A stretch of 64,000 nucleotides of DNA from Symbiodinium natans (GCA_905221605.1 CAJNDS010002180.1:454501-518500), one strand, 5' to 3'. Positions 1 to 11,019 are shown, counted from the first letter of the stretch. Notes: generated from the sequence alone by a model not told the origin. Numbers and translations are program-made.

Positions 1-519
1 ATGGCAAAATTTTGACCTGCTGGACCACTTGTAACCCACCCCTCCTTCGGCCAAAAGGTTTAGGGTTCAAGGTTTAGGGATTAGGGTTGTGAGATCTCGG
101 CCGCGAAGCCCTTTTGACACCAGCATTGTCATTCCGGAGCTTGCGAGAGGTTTCCCTAGACCCTATACCCTATACTAGAGCCTAAACCCAACAACCCTGA
201 AACCTTAATCCGTCAAACCCTTTAAACCCCCACCCCAAAACCCTTAATCCCTAAACCCTAAAACCGGAACCCTAAACCCTAAACCCTAAACCCTGGCTTT
301 GGGGTTGAGGCTCGTTTTTGTTTCGTTTGTTTCGCTACTCCCCCAGGCTTGAAGCAACTTAGGGTCTATAGGTTTAGTGTTCAGGGTTCAGGGTTTAGGG
401 TTTAGGGTTTAGGGTTTGGGGTTTGGGGTTTAGGGTTTAGGGATACCAGGGTTTAGGGTCTAGCGGTACCAGTGTTTAGGGATACCTGGGTAACCAGGGG
501 TTGAGGGTTTTCCTGCAAG
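1..519. repeat. Degenerate heptamer tracts in both orientations
   Basis: CCCTAAA-type sequence around 170-295 and TTTAGGG-type sequence around 360-515, with many substitutions. No convincing coding island is seen in this stretch. Confidence 0.8.
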
Positions 520-597
520 GACCACGGCGGAATGCCGCTGGGTGCTTCTGCTGCTCCTCACCTCGGCCGTGAGCCTTGGCGAGCCAAAGGGAGCAGG
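520..597 (+). CDS. Exon candidate with hydrophobic, signal-like segment
   Basis: Opens after GCAAG and ends before GTTTCGGG. The frame reads CRWVLLLLLTSAVSLGEPKG after a few residues: a leucine run followed by small residues, as in a signal peptide or membrane anchor. Third positions are mostly G or C. No ATG lies in this frame just upstream, so an earlier exon would have to supply the start. Function unknown. Confidence 0.4.
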
Positions 598-936
598 GTT
601 TCGGGGGTTTAGGGTTTAAGGTTCAGGGGTTAGGGTTTAGGCTTTAGGGTTGCGGGCCTCCCCAGAAACAAGCCCAACTCAACAAGACGGTATGCTCCAC
701 TCAACACCAAAACCCTTTCTACCAGATCGGCCCAGGGGATCCTCCATGTTTTCCCTTTCTGTCTAAGGGGAATTATATGGGCCCTTAGGGTTCTGAAGTA
801 TGGGTGAAAAGAGTTTATACAGGGATATACAAGGGTCCCCTTTTCAGGGCCCATACCAAGGGACCATGTAAAACTACCCCAAGATGTTGGGTTCAAGAGG
901 GTCATATTTGGGAATCACAGGGTTTTAAAGGCCAAC

Positions 937-1059
937 TTGGGATGTTGCCCCCCCCCCCCCCCCCTTGTACTAACAGTCCTTAATAGCGATTCTAGTACCC
1001 CCCCCCCCCCCCCCCTATAATCCCTATTAAGGACTGTTAGTATACGGGGGAACATCCCA
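937..1059. mobile_element. Inverted-repeat element, family A (poly-C variant)
   Basis: Begins TTGGGATGTT and ends AACATCCCA, with internal arms carrying ACTAACAGTCCTTAATAG and its complement. Two long C runs sit inside. The left edge joins the end of a family G element (AAAGGCCAACTTGGGAT), so two elements abut here. Confidence 0.7.
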
Positions 1060-1099
1060 GAGGCCAACCTAGACTGTGCACCCGACACCTTCGAAAAAG

Positions 1100-1154
1100 G
1101 ATCTTCTCCGGCCTTCTCGGAATGCTCAGCGACCTCGTCGCCGGCATGAACAAG
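1100..1154 (+). CDS. Exon candidate
   Basis: After GAAAAAG the frame reads IFSGLLGMLSDLVAGMNK, with nearly every third base G or C. It would end before GC (AACAAG then GCCTTT), a donor type used in dinoflagellates. The reverse strand is also open here, so strand is not certain. Confidence 0.4.
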
Positions 1155-1533
1155 GCCTTTAGGGCTCAAACCGACACCTCAAACCCCAAAGTCCTAGACC
1201 TGCTGGGCCCTATGCCCGAAACTCGAAAGCCCGAAGCCCTAAACCCTAAACCTTAAACCCTAAACCCTAAACGCCAGTTTTCGGGCTGAGGGACTCAGGC
1301 ACAACAAATGTGCAAATAGCCGAAGACGAAGTAGGTTGCGTGTTATCTGAGCTCTTCCACGCAAGGCTGGCAGTTCACAAGCCCGAAGCCATTTGGGGGT
1401 TTCCGAAATTCGGGGTACCTTGTTAGGGTCCTTACTATAAAGGATTCATTCTCTTCAAGGGACTATATTAGGGGTCCCTTGTTTTCATAAACCTTAAACC
1501 CTAAACGATAAACCCTAAACCCTAAACCCACTT

Positions 1534-1770
1534 TGCCGAAGTCCGTCACCACGGCCATGTTCACTAGGACCAGGAGTAGACCCTTTCTTCTTTTTTTTAG
1601 GGTCGGCGTTCCCGTACAATCCCCTTGAAACCAAAAAGGGTACCCTTGTTATTCCTAGGTTACTCCTGGGTCTAGTTAATATGGAGCCGCGTGCTCTCAG
1701 GCGGAGCCGCGTGCAGCTCTTGGCTGACGAAATCTTCAGCACAAAGTCCCCGATGAACTCGGTGTAGCTT
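1534..1770 (-). CDS. Minus-strand coding-like island
   Basis: On the minus strand an AG-bounded start reads YTEFIGDFVLKISSAKSCT, and a second short piece nearer 1550 reads VNMAVVTDFGK. The stretch between them includes a family B element remnant (about 1586-1672). Function unknown; the opposite strand is less open. Confidence 0.3.
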
Positions 1771-1792
1771 CTGTCGGTGACGCCCCTAAACC

Positions 1793-1915
1793 CTAAACCC
1801 TAAACCCTAAACCCTAAACCCTAAACCCTAAACCCTAAACCCTAAACCCTAAACCCTAAACCCTAAACCCTAAACCCTAAACCCTAAACCCTAACCCTAA
1901 ACCCTAAACCCTAAA
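1793..1915. repeat. Near-perfect CCCTAAA array
   Basis: About 17 tandem heptamers with one shortened unit. It is interstitial, with single-copy-like sequence on both sides. Confidence 0.95.
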
Positions 1916-1974
1916 CGGCTACTCGTGGTGTTCGATATCCCTAAACCCTAAACCCCGAACCCTAAACTCTGTAG

Positions 1975-2031
1975 GAGCACCGGATCATCGCCCACAAGAA
2001 GCGGACTCTGGCCAGGCGCCAGCATGAGAAG
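1975..2031 (+). CDS. Exon candidate, basic helical segment
   Basis: After CTGTAG the frame reads EHRIIAHKKRTLARRQHEK, 19 codons, 17 of which end in G or C. Charge pattern suits a basic alpha helix. The right edge lacks a GT, which weakens the call. Confidence 0.5.
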
Positions 2032-2892
2032 CAAACCCCCCCCATCCCCCCCCCCCCCCTCCAATTCTTAGTAGGGTTTAGGGTCTAGGGTTTAGGGTTT
2101 AGGGTTTAGGGTTTAGGGTTTAGGGTGCGAACAACAGTCTACTTTGGCCCTTAACCGCAAGCGCCGAACCACATCTATGCGTTGTTTGTAGCCAACACTC
2201 TGACTGTACTTGTTCGGCTTGGCGGTTTCGCGTTCAGGGTTAGGTAGGTCCTTGCGAACTCATACATATTTTTCCTCCTTTCAGGATGTTGTTCAGAGGG
2301 TGTTAAGGGCCAACTTAGGTATCGTGTACCTTGGAGCAGCTCATGCACTTGTGCAGTAGAAATATGGAGCTTGTCCACACGTCGTCTTGGGTGGGAGACG
2401 GGGGGCGGGTTTAGGGTTTAGGGTTTAGGATTTAGGTTTAGGGTTTAGGATTTAGGGTTTAGGGTTTAGGGTTTAGGGTTTAGGGTTAAGGGATTGTTGT
2501 TTATTCACATGCTTTAGGACTTCCGTACATTTAAAGGCGCCGCAGGGCTCTGCAACTAGGCACAGCAGACTTGGAGGTTCATGGGAAGGTAGCACATGCG
2601 CCGCCAAGCGTGGATACCCGAGTTGCATCGGGTCATAATCTGAAAATAGCCCTGCTTCTGTCTGCTCCAGAACATTCACTCAAATGTAGACTTGCAAGAC
2701 AACCCTAAACCCTAAACCCTACTGGGGTTACATGAGGACCGCCTCCCAGGTCTGAAGCCCCGTACTTGTGTTGGGTTAGTCTGTAAATTTAGGGTATAAC
2801 ACGCTGACTCAACAAGACCTAACATCGTTTCCCCCAAATAAGGTGTTTAGGGTTTAGGGGTTCGGGGTTTAGGGTTAGGGGTTTATTCCATG

Positions 2893-3060
2893 CAAGGGCC
2901 TAAAGGAGGGACCCGTATAAGGGACGTCAGGGGCAATTTTTTTAGGGGTTCTACATAGGTATATTGGGACTACATAAGGGTATATATATATATATATTAT
3001 AAGCGCCTTATGTAGGGTAAAAAGATAAGGGTCCCTTCTAGTGGCCCCTCCATATGCCCC
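2893..3060. mobile_element. Inverted-repeat element, family H
   Basis: Starts AAAGGAGGGACCC and carries AAGGGTCCC toward the right end, with TA-rich sequence inside. A longer relative lies at 51171-51430. Confidence 0.45.
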
Positions 3061-3179
3061 TTAGGACTGGGGAATGAATCACCCTATATACTCCCTTACA
3101 GCATATATATATATATGGGGCCCTAATTCCCTCCCTACATCCCTTAATCCATGGTTTTTGCGTACATTCTACGTGCTAG

Positions 3180-3222
3180 GTACATGACCTGGCGGGCCGT
3201 GCCTCGCAACCTGCTCTTCAAG
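3180..3222 (+). CDS. Exon candidate
   Basis: After GTGCTAG the frame reads YMTWRAVPRNLLFK with strong GC bias at third positions. It ends before GCGGTT, a possible GC donor, and a CCCTAAA tract follows. Function unknown. Confidence 0.45.
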
Positions 3223-3696
3223 GCGGTTCCTCAATTGGGTGAACCCTAAATTCCCTAAACCCTGAACCCTAAACCCTAAACCCTAAAGCCTGAACCCTAA
3301 ACCCTAAACCCTAAAGCCTAAACCCTAAACCCTAAACCCTAAACCCTAAACCCTAAATCCTAAACCCTAAACCCGAACCTCCTAAACCCTAAAGCCCTGA
3401 TTCTGATCACAGGGCTTGTAAACTCTCCAGTGCCCTGGCAGAACGTAGACAACAACGTCCCAACCGCCAAGACCCATGCAGCCGATATCCCGGATTGCCC
3501 TTAGACCAGGGGTTTTGCCGTCTAAAGGGTTTTGGGTTTGGGTTCACACGCTGGCGACTTGGATCCCTAGTTGTGCCCGGTTTTCCCCATGTATGTGACG
3601 TCTAGGCTTTTGCATTAGCTGAAGGCCATTCGAAGCAAAGACTTTCGTTTTTTGGCTGACCCTAAACCCTAAACCCTAAATCCTAAACCCTTCTAG

Positions 3697-3740
3697 CACC
3701 ACCATCTGCCCGCCAACAAAAAGACGCACACGGCTCTGAG
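3697..3740 (+). CDS. Exon candidate
   Basis: Bounded by TTCTAG and GTGGAC. Reads HHHLPANKKTHTAL plus two bases. The minus strand (SRVRLFVGGQMVVLE) is an alternative with weaker third-position bias. Confidence 0.4.
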
Positions 3741-3930
3741 GTGGACCTAAACCTCTTAGAGGGCTTAGGGTTTAGGGTTTAGGGTTTCATCCCTATCAAA
3801 CCCCAAAAGTTAACCTTTAGATCCCCTATGTTACTGGACAGCTAAGACCTAAACTGGCACTTCCTGGGGCATGCTAAAGCTAATTTCGGGGCCTTCCCTG
3901 GCTTGGGACTTTGGCTTTTTGTTGTTAATA

Positions 3931-4107
3931 CTACTGAGTTTGCCTTCAGAACCCCAAAAAATGTATAATCATATTCCCGATTTTGCCCTTTTTAAGGAAT
4001 GAGTGTTATATATATATATATATATATTTGTTTATTTATTTATTTGTTTACTTATTTATTATATAAATACATACATTTTTTGTGGGGGGGTCTTAAGCAA
4101 ATGGTAG
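3931..4107. mobile_element. Inverted-repeat element, family F, with 4-bp target duplication
   Basis: Left end CTACTGAGTTTGCC and right end complement of CTACCATTTGCTTAAG. AATA flanks both sides (3927-3930 and 4108-4111). An AT microsatellite has expanded inside it. Confidence 0.65.
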
Positions 4108-4335
4108 AATACGATGTACAAACCCCACGCCCCAAGCCTTAAGCCGCCAACACACTGAAGCCTTGTCCCGAACCCCAAGCCCTAAAGGGGTTTAGGGTTT
4201 AGGATTTAGGATTTAGGGTTTAGGGTTTGGGGTTTAGGGTTTAGGGTTTAGGGTTTAGAACCCTAAAGTCCTACAGCTCTGGGCCTCCCACTCCCTTAAG
4301 TTCCCAGTTCCCAAACCCTAAAAGCCCTCTGCCAG

Positions 4336-4374
4336 GTGCGGAGGTACCTGCTGTTGCCCGGCCGATGTGAGGGG
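4336..4374 (+). CDS. Small exon candidate ending at GTTTAGGG
   Basis: Between CTGCCAG and GTTTAGGG, reading VRRYLLLPGRCEG. C-rich heptamers precede it and G-rich heptamers follow. Confidence 0.5.
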
Positions 4375-4582
4375 GTTTAGGGTACCTAAGCCCTAAACCC
4401 TAAACCCTCAACCCCTAAACCCTAAACCCCTAACCCTAAACCCTAAACCCTAAACCCCAAACCCCAAACCCTAAACCCTGTGTACATGTAAGACATGTAA
4501 GACTTTTGGGGTTCAACTCGGGGTTTGGGTTTGGGGGTTCATGGATTCGGCACCCTTAGTCCTGGAGGGTCTAGGGTTTCAG

Positions 4583-4614
4583 GACCCTGAAGTTGGAGCT
4601 CTTGGCGCTTGGGG
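4583..4614 (+). CDS. Microexon candidate ending at GTTTAGGG
   Basis: Between TTTCAG and GTTTAGGG, reading TLKLELLALG with nine of ten third bases G or C. Confidence 0.4.
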
Positions 4615-4689
4615 GTTTAGGGTTAGGGTTTAGGGTTTAGGGTTTAGGGTTTAGGGTTTAGGGTTTAGGGTTTAGGGTTTGTTTGCTGG

Positions 4690-4776
4690 GTAGGCCCTTG
4701 GGACATCTATATCTTCCCTGATTGGGTTTTAGAGGCTCATGTTCAGGAGAAAGGCTTTTAAGGGCCATCCTAGTTA
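4690..4776. mobile_element. Family G element
   Basis: Starts GTAGGCCCTTGGGA and ends AAGGGCCATCCTAG. Relatives, intact or partial, occur near 2240, 5850, 7228, 14551, 15128, 30577, 34652 and 39303. The inner part commonly holds a variant of GAGGATCATATTCAGGAA. Confidence 0.55.
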
Positions 4777-5084
4777 GGGTCTTGCGATGGAGGTTTGGCA
4801 CGCGCCAAGGAGGAGGGTTTGAAGGGTCAGTGTTTAGGGTCTTTTGGTGTTTCTTGAGGGTTCGGGGGTTATGAACCCTATGATCTCTACAACCCCAAAG
4901 GTCTTACCGCAAAGAAGCTGGAATCCCCTATATGGGCCCTTATAAGGCCGTCTGTAACTAGCCTTTACTTGTTGAACAAGACTTTACAGTCAGGGCTGCT
5001 CCGATTGCCCTAAGAAGGGACCTTTAGAGCCCCCGCCCGCCACGGAAAGTGCAGAGAGTGCCCAGGTTTCGATGGGGTGCGCAG

Positions 5085-5126
5085 AAGGACACAGCCTGCC
5101 TTTTGCAGGGTGGCTCTCACCGGAGG
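5085..5126 (+). CDS. Exon candidate ending at GTTTAGGG
   Basis: Fourteen codons between GCGCAG and GTTTAGGG, reading KDTACLLQGGSHRR. An internal TTTTGCAG is a rival acceptor that would leave a 16-base exon. Confidence 0.4.
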
Positions 5127-5597
5127 GTTTAGGGCTTAGGGTTTAGGGTTTTATGGGGTCTTCTCAAGGTTCTGCGACCCCAAGAATTTCAAGAATAGTG
5201 TTGGGGTCGGCTTTGAAACTTGAAGAGAGAAGGTTGAGTGGATCACAGAGATGCCAATAGCCCTGCACTAAGGAATCTTCCCCATATCATGAGAAGAATT
5301 CGTGCAAAGATTCCTTACGTCAGGGCATTTGGAGTCTTTAGCCTACATTCTAAAACCCTTTCGGGGTCTCGGGTTGCAATATGGTATCAAAAAGAGCCCA
5401 TCATGTAGACGTAAAGGCTTCGGAACGTTCCTGTAGTGTTTAGGCTTTGGGGTAAACTCTAAACCCTAAACCTGTAACCCTAAACCCTAAACCCTAACCC
5501 CTAACCGAAACCCTAAACCCTACAAACCCTAAACCTTTAGGGTTCGCCGCCACCTTGAAGCCAGAGCTCCTTGAGTCTTGAGATCCCATAGGGCCCA

Positions 5598-5685
5598 CCC
5601 CCCGCCCCCCCCCCCCACCCCCCCACCCCCCCCCACCCCCCCCCCACCCCCCCCCACCCCCCCCACCCCCCCCCCACCCCCCCCC
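5598..5685. repeat. C-tract array (C6-8 A)n
   Basis: Runs of C broken by single A. On the other strand it gives a glycine and tryptophan reading that is not a real protein. Confidence 0.9.
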
Positions 5686-6107
5686 TTCCTTTAGGGGTTC
5701 TGGGTGTTTAGGGTTTGGGTCTATAGGGGGTTTAGGGTTTAGGTCCCCCCCCCTCCCCCAAGCCAAAGTACCCTGGGGAGCCCAACAGCCATTAGGTGAG
5801 GAATAGGGTTTTTGGGGTTTAGGGTTTAGGGTTGTTCTAAGGATTATTTACTGGCCCTTGGGATCTTTTATATTGTCCCTTATCGGGTTTAACAAGGGCC
5901 ATCCTCGGCTTGAACACCCTAAACCAAAAACCCTACACCCCAACCCCCTAAACCCCTTAAAGAGCTAGTGGCAGCCCTCTGGTACCCTTTTCCCTTTTCC
6001 AGGTTCAAGGTTCCCTGATGTTACAGGACAGCAAGTGATAGACTCAGTTCACTTCCATGTGGCGGCGGTTGTGTTTAGGGTTTAGGGTTGAGGGTTTGGG
6101 GTTTAGG

Positions 6108-6383
6108 GACAGATCGTAGCACTAGCCTTGAAGTAGCTGGACCGACAGAAAGGCCATGAGTCGTCGTGGCAAGTCCGAGACTCCGGAAAACGCCGCCGAA
6201 AAGAATTGGCTTGAGAACCTGGCGAGTACGTTTGGGGTGCTGGCCGGCAACCCCCAGGTGCTCCAAGTCCATTGGATAATACTGAGCTACCAAGAGCTCC
6301 TCATGAGAGGGTTCATAAGCCGTTACAACGGAGGGCTCCGGCTTGACCAATAGAGCGACCTTGTACGCTTCAACAAGGGACAC
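6108..6383. CDS. Coding-like island, strand unresolved
   Basis: Plus strand: an ATG at 6156 opens 65 codons (MSRRGKSETPENAAEKNWLE at the start) to a TAG at 6351. Minus strand: open for about 90 codons, including LVKPEPSVVTAYEPSHEELL. Both have sensible amino acid composition. The minus frame has an AG directly before its first conserved-looking codons. Confidence 0.4.
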
Positions 6384-6627
6384 GTAGCCTAAGTGTTGGG
6401 TATATTGCCCTTTCTAGACTTGAAGCCCTAGACCCTAAAGCGCTCAACCCCAAAACCCTCAAACCCCCAAACCCTAAAAAGCCCTGAAGCCCTAAAACCC
6501 TAAAACCCAAACCCCAAACCCTAACAGAAGCTCGTAAAACCCACACCCTAAAAGCCCTAGAACCCGAACACCCGAACACCCAAACCCCAAACCCTGACCT
6601 AAGCTCCCTAAACCCTAAAGCCGGCAG

Positions 6628-6712
6628 GACTACGACCTGTACGAGGAGGAGCTGAAACGAACCTTGACTCCGACGCTGCGGTCCGAGCTCTGCTACCACA
6701 TCTTCAAGGAGG
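6628..6712 (+). CDS. Exon candidate, C-linker-like segment of a cyclic-nucleotide-gated channel (tentative)
   Basis: Between CCGGCAG and GTTTAGGG, 28 codons plus one base. Contains EEELKRTLTPTLRSELCYHI. In EAG, HCN and CNG channels the C-linker carries a helix with leucines, then P-L-R-x-E-[IL], just ahead of the cyclic-nucleotide domain; LTPTLRSEL fits that pattern. The resemblance covers one short exon, so the family is a guess. CCCTAAA sequence lies upstream and a perfect TTTAGGG run downstream. Confidence 0.6.
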
Positions 6713-6793
6713 GTTTAGGGGCTCAAAGGGTTTAGGGTTTAGGGTTTAGGGTTTAGGGTTTAGGGTTTAGGGTTTAGGGTTTAGGGTTCAGGG

Positions 6794-6886
6794 GTGGCCT
6801 AGTGGTACCCTTTTCCCTTTTGTTTTTGGCTCAAGGTTCCCGTATACAGCAACCAACCCAAAAATATATGTTTACTGGGCTGCCAT
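6794..6886. mobile_element. Family B element
   Basis: Left arm CCTAGTGGTACCC, right arm TTTACTGGGC; centre holds AAGGTTCCCGTATA and AACCAACCCA. Same plan as 28986-29090, 33131-33234 and 37112-37201; remnants near 1586, 5966, 8397, 40087 and 52835. Confidence 0.6.
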
Positions 6887-7464
6887 CAAGGAGATTTAAG
6901 GGTTTCAAAGGGTTTAGGTTTAGTGTTTAGGGTTTTTCGGCTTAGGGTTTTGGGGTTTAGGGGTTTAGGGGTTGAGGCGCTTAGGGTTTAAGACTTCAAG
7001 GTGTTGAGTGGGAAGTAGGAAGTAGGTCGGACCCTCATTCAGAAAGAGGGAGCTTCAGCTATCATGCTGACAGGAACCCTTAAGCCCTTGAGCCTTAAAC
7101 CCTGTGGCTTAGAACATGTCTCGTCCGTTGGATGACATGGATCTCCCTCCGCTCAGACACTCAGCAGCCGACACCACGACCTTCAGAGTCCCTGTTGCCA
7201 GTCTTGCAATCTTTCTAAACCAAGACTAGGTAGGCCCTTATTGGGTCTAAGGGTTTAAGAGGATCATATTCAGGAACGTTTCTTCAGAGGGCTTTAAGGG
7301 GCCATCCTAGAAGAAGAGGCCGACTCTGGAATTCCGCAGTACCTTGACTTCTGCGTTTAGGGACTTGGTTTTGCCAGACCTTTCTGACATCATGTCCCAT
7401 TCGTGTTTTTCAATCAACCGCGTTTGCAAGACCAGTTCAGTTGGAGGAGCCGGCTTTAATCCCT

Positions 7465-8065
7465 TCCAGGAGTATATTATATATTGTATATTATATATTA
7501 TATTAATATATTATATCAGATATTATAGATTAAAAATTATATTTTATATTTTATATAGTATATATTATCTAGAATGTATTATATATACAATATAATATAT
7601 ATTATATTCTTTCTTATATATTACAGATTATAGGTGATATATTACATGTTATATATTATATATTGTATATTATGTTTTATATGTCGTACTATATATATAT
7701 AGATATTAAACTCTATTCGCTTATATTGTATTATATTATAATTGTATTTTATTATAAGTATATTATATTATATTATATTATATTATATTATATTAAGTTT
7801 TCTTATATTATATTATAAATTAAATTACAATAAATTAAATTAAATTAAATTATATTCGATTATATGATATTGTATTGTATTAGATTATAAAACATTATAT
7901 GTATAATCGAATAGACTATAATATATAATATATTATACATTATATTCCATGTTATATATTACTTGTTATACATTATATATCATATTTTACATCTTATCTC
8001 TTATATTGTGTATTATATTATATATTTTATTTTGTATTGTATTATATGTATATATATATATATAT
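7465..8065. repeat. AT-rich low-complexity block
   Basis: About 600 bases of TATAT/ATATTA sequence with very little G or C. Open frames within it (tyrosine and isoleucine rich) are composition artefacts. Confidence 0.9.
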
Positions 8066-8146
8066 ATTGTAGGACCCTAATTCCCTACATATCCCTACTA
8101 AGAACCAGCCAGATGAACCTCCAAGCATCGCCAGGATGTCCTGCAG

Positions 8147-8231
8147 GCCGCGCCGTTCCTGGCATGGCCGGGGGCCCGGCGGGCGCTTCCCTGGGGCTTT
8201 GAAATCCCGGAGCCCGAAGCCCCAATGACGG
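8147..8231 (+). CDS. Exon candidate ending at GTTTAGGG
   Basis: Twenty-eight codons plus one base between CCTGCAG and GTTTAGGG. Starts AAPFLAWPGARRALPWGFEI and continues proline-rich. Third positions are almost all G or C. Function not recognised. Confidence 0.6.
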
Positions 8232-8466
8232 GTTTAGGGTTTAGGGTTTAGGGTTTAGGGTTTAGGGTTATAGTGCTGAAGGGGTTGGTTTGTAGGCTCT
8301 CTTCACTTCGAACCTGCAAGTAGCCAAGTAGCTACGTCCGGTGGTGCCCCTTTAGTCCTGAGGGTGTAGGGAGTAGGGTTTAGGGTCTAGGGTTGGCTCG
8401 GTAGCCCAGTGGTGCCATTTACCCTTTTTTTGGTTCTGGGTTCCTGTATAAAGTCAAAGGTTGCAG

Positions 8467-8554
8467 AAGCTGAAGGAGGGGCACCATGAGGAGATGAAGA
8501 AGCTGCAGCGACAGCTGCGCGAGCAGACCGAGCAGACCGAGCAGCATCGCAGAG
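8467..8554 (+). CDS. Exon candidate, coiled coil
   Basis: Between GTTGCAG and GTCGTG, 29 codons rich in E, K, Q and L (KLKEGHHEEMKKLQRQLREQ, then two EQT repeats). Heptad spacing of leucines suits a coiled coil. It starts directly after a family B remnant (AAGGTTCC...AAAGTCAAAG), so a mobile element probably supplied the upstream intron sequence. Confidence 0.6.
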
Positions 8555-8877
8555 GTCGTGCTCTACCACAGCCCCTGTAGACCCCCAAGTTTGGCCCAGA
8601 ATTCCGAAGGCAAAAAACCTAACTTCCGAAACCCTAAACCTTGAAGCCCTAAACCTGAAACCCCGTGCCCAAAACCCTAAAGCCTAAGCCCCTGAACCCT
8701 AAATCCTAAAACCTATAAATCCTAAACCTATAAACCCTAAACCTGCAACCCCGGGCCCTAAACCCTAAACCCTAAACCTATAAACCAATAAACCTATAAA
8801 CCTATAAGCCCTCAACCCTCAACCCTATACCCTAAACCCTAAGCCCTGAGCCCGCCCAAAGAGCCAACCGGACTCAG

Positions 8878-8937
8878 GATGCGAGGCTACAAAGCCTGCA
8901 TCGAGCAGCTTGCGACCAGCAGGGATCTCAGACGGGC
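8878..8937 (+). CDS. Exon candidate
   Basis: Between GACTCAG and GTTTATCG: one base, then MRGYKACIEQLATSRDLRR, then two bases. The right-edge phase fits the candidate at 9400. Reading on without splicing meets TAG at 8954. Confidence 0.55.
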
Positions 8938-9399
8938 GTTTATCGAGGGGCTATAGGGTTTAGGGCTTAGGGTTTAGGGTTTAGGGCTTAGGGTTCAGGG
9001 TTCAGGGTTTAGGGTATAATTAGGGGGGATTGCATTGGCTGAGGGTTGGGGCGACTTAGGGAAGCTTTTTAGGGCTTAATGGGTTTATATGGCTTTTAGG
9101 GTTCCTTGTTGGTTTTTTCTTACATTGTTTATCGCTCTTGAAAGAGGTTCGCGCGATTCGTGTTTTGGAAGATATGGATTCGTGCGTAGGGTTGGTCCTG
9201 TGTGAAGCCACGAAATCCATATGCTTTCCGGTAGTACCCTGAACACTAAGCCCTTCTAGTCTGCCCCCCCCCCCCCTAAACCCTAAACCCTAAACCCTAA
9301 ACCCTAAACCCTAAACCCTAAACCCTGAACCCTGAACCCTGAACCCTAAACCCTAACCCCCCCGCCCCCCCATTTAGAGAACCCCGCTGCTGAAGCAAG

Positions 9400-9436
9400 T
9401 GCCGGGTCCATCGTGGCCCGCTTGGGCATCAGGATG
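9400..9436 (+). CDS. Exon candidate, phase-compatible with the one before
   Basis: Between GAAGCAAG and GTCGTC: one base plus AGSIVARLGIRM, all but one third base G or C. The minus strand (RTTILMPKRATMDPALASAA) is an equally open rival. Confidence 0.45.
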
Positions 9437-9873
9437 GTCGTCCTCTGGCAATAGGCTAGGGCCCCGAGTAGGGTTTAGGGTTTAAGGTTTAGGGTTTAGG
9501 GTTTAGGGTTTGGCCCTTCTTCCCTGGTTTTAGGGTTCAGGTTCGCTAGACCTTATAAGCCTTGTTCAGCCCTTTTTGGGGTTCAGGGTTTAGGGTTTAG
9601 AGTTCAGGGTTTATGGTTTAAGGTTGTATGGTTTGGAGTTGCCGGCCCTGCACCCTAAACGCTCGAATGGAAGGTTGCATCCCCAGCGCAAAAACTTGAA
9701 ATCCAGAAAGCCGCTGAGCCCTGAGGGCTTTAGGGTTTAGGATTTAAGCCCTAGAATCCAAAACCCTTAAGCAAGCAAAGCGCTCAACAAAAACACAAAA
9801 GCGACAAAACAAAACAATTAACAAATTAAAACCAAACAGCGAAAATTAAGAAAGAGAAGCTTCACAAGCCCAG

Positions 9874-9972
9874 GTGTGCGGTCCACCTTCCAAGATTCTG
9901 GGGACTTCCTCTTCCGTGCCGGCGACGAGATCAAGGCCGGCTTGAGAGCTTGGGGCTTCAGGAGTTTGAGGG
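9874..9972 (+). CDS. Exon candidate ending at GTTTAGGG
   Basis: Between AGCCCAG and GTTTAGGG: two bases, 32 codons, one base. Includes DSGDFLFRAGDEIKAGLRAW. G-rich heptamers follow for nearly 200 bases. Family not recognised. Confidence 0.55.
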
Positions 9973-10400
9973 GTTTAGGGGTTTAAGGGTTTAGGGTTTA
10001 GGGTTTGCTGAGGGGTTAGGAGGGTTTAGAGAGATTTAGGTGTTTAGGGGTTAGGGGGTTTAGCGGGGTTTAGGGGTTCGGAGGTTTAAGGGTTTGACTC
10101 TTAGGGGTTTAGGGGTTTGAGTCTTGGTGTAAGGTGGTAGAGTTTAAGAGTTTTTAGGGGCTTTAGGGGTGTACGGGTTCGGGGATGTCGGTATCTGGGG
10201 CTCTCTAGAGAACTTAGCAGGGTGTTTTTTGGGGGGCTTCTTCTTATAGGCTTCTAGTTGTACTTCAAAGGAGCTCTGCAGAAAGTCAAGCTTGTTTTTT
10301 TGGTGGGCTGCGTCTCGGGAATCTTGTTAAGGAGTGAAGTCTTTTTGTGGCCATAGACGATGAAACCCTAAAAAATCCGTAAAATCACCCAAAAGGCATG
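9973..10400. repeat. G-rich degenerate heptamers, no gene seen
   Basis: Drifting TTTAGGGG sequence followed by T-rich sequence. No supported coding island. Confidence 0.7.
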
Positions 10401-10591
10401 GACCCTCAGGACCTTGCTTGAGGATTCAGGGAAAAGGGTTGGGGAACTGAGACTTTCAGGGTTTGGGGCCTAGGGCTTAGGGCCAGTTTACAGTTTAGGG
10501 CTTGGGGTGCAGGATGCTTGGTTTTAACTCGTGCGCCCGATACCTGAACAAATCTCGGTAACTTCTGCGTTCGCTTCTGCCCACAACCACA

Positions 10592-10984
10592 ATGAATCAC
10601 TCAACCTGCCGCCGTTTTCTTACATCCGGCTTCGAGATCGAGACGACGGTCTCGTCTTCTGCTGAGGCACAAAGCAGCTACATCGTCACAATTCCAAAGA
10701 AGAAGGCCAAGACTGCAAAGCCAGAGGCATTGCCTCCCCTTCCGCAGGGTTTTACGAAATCTGAGCGACAGAGCTGCAGCTCCTCGTGGTCGTCGTGGGA
10801 CGGGTCTGGATGTGACAAAGCAGCTCAGATACTGGCTAGGGTTGCGACCCTGGCAGCTTGTTTGAAAAGATACGATCAAGAAGATTCAAGTCATGCTTGT
10901 AAGACCTCTTCATGCAAGAGCAAACAAGACTGCGCTTTACACAATGCGCTTAATTCACCCGAAGCCCTAAACCCTAAACCCTAA
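10592..10984 (+). CDS. Uncharacterised 130-codon open frame, possible first exon
   Basis: An ATG opens 130 codons that run out inside a CCCTAAA tract, so the true 3' end is probably a splice site before about 10960. Has a nuclear-localisation-like PKKKAKTAKPEALPP near residue 36, a serine/tryptophan-rich middle (SCSSSWSSWDGSG) and cysteines near the end. No domain recognised. It is one of the few islands here with its own ATG. A 92-codon antisense frame also exists. Confidence 0.45.
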   Translation: MNHSTCRRFLTSGFEIETTVSSSAEAQSSYIVTIPKKKAKTAKPEALPPLPQGFTKSERQSCSSSWSSWDGSGCDKAAQILARVATLAACLKRYDQEDSSHACKTSSCKSKQDCALHNALNSPEALNPKP

Positions 10985-11019
10985 ACCCCAAATCCAAACC
11001 GATTCGTGGCCGGAGGCAG

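Noticed and set aside
5494-5766. Glycine/tryptophan-rich minus-strand frame
   Set aside because: Reads the C-tract array in reverse.
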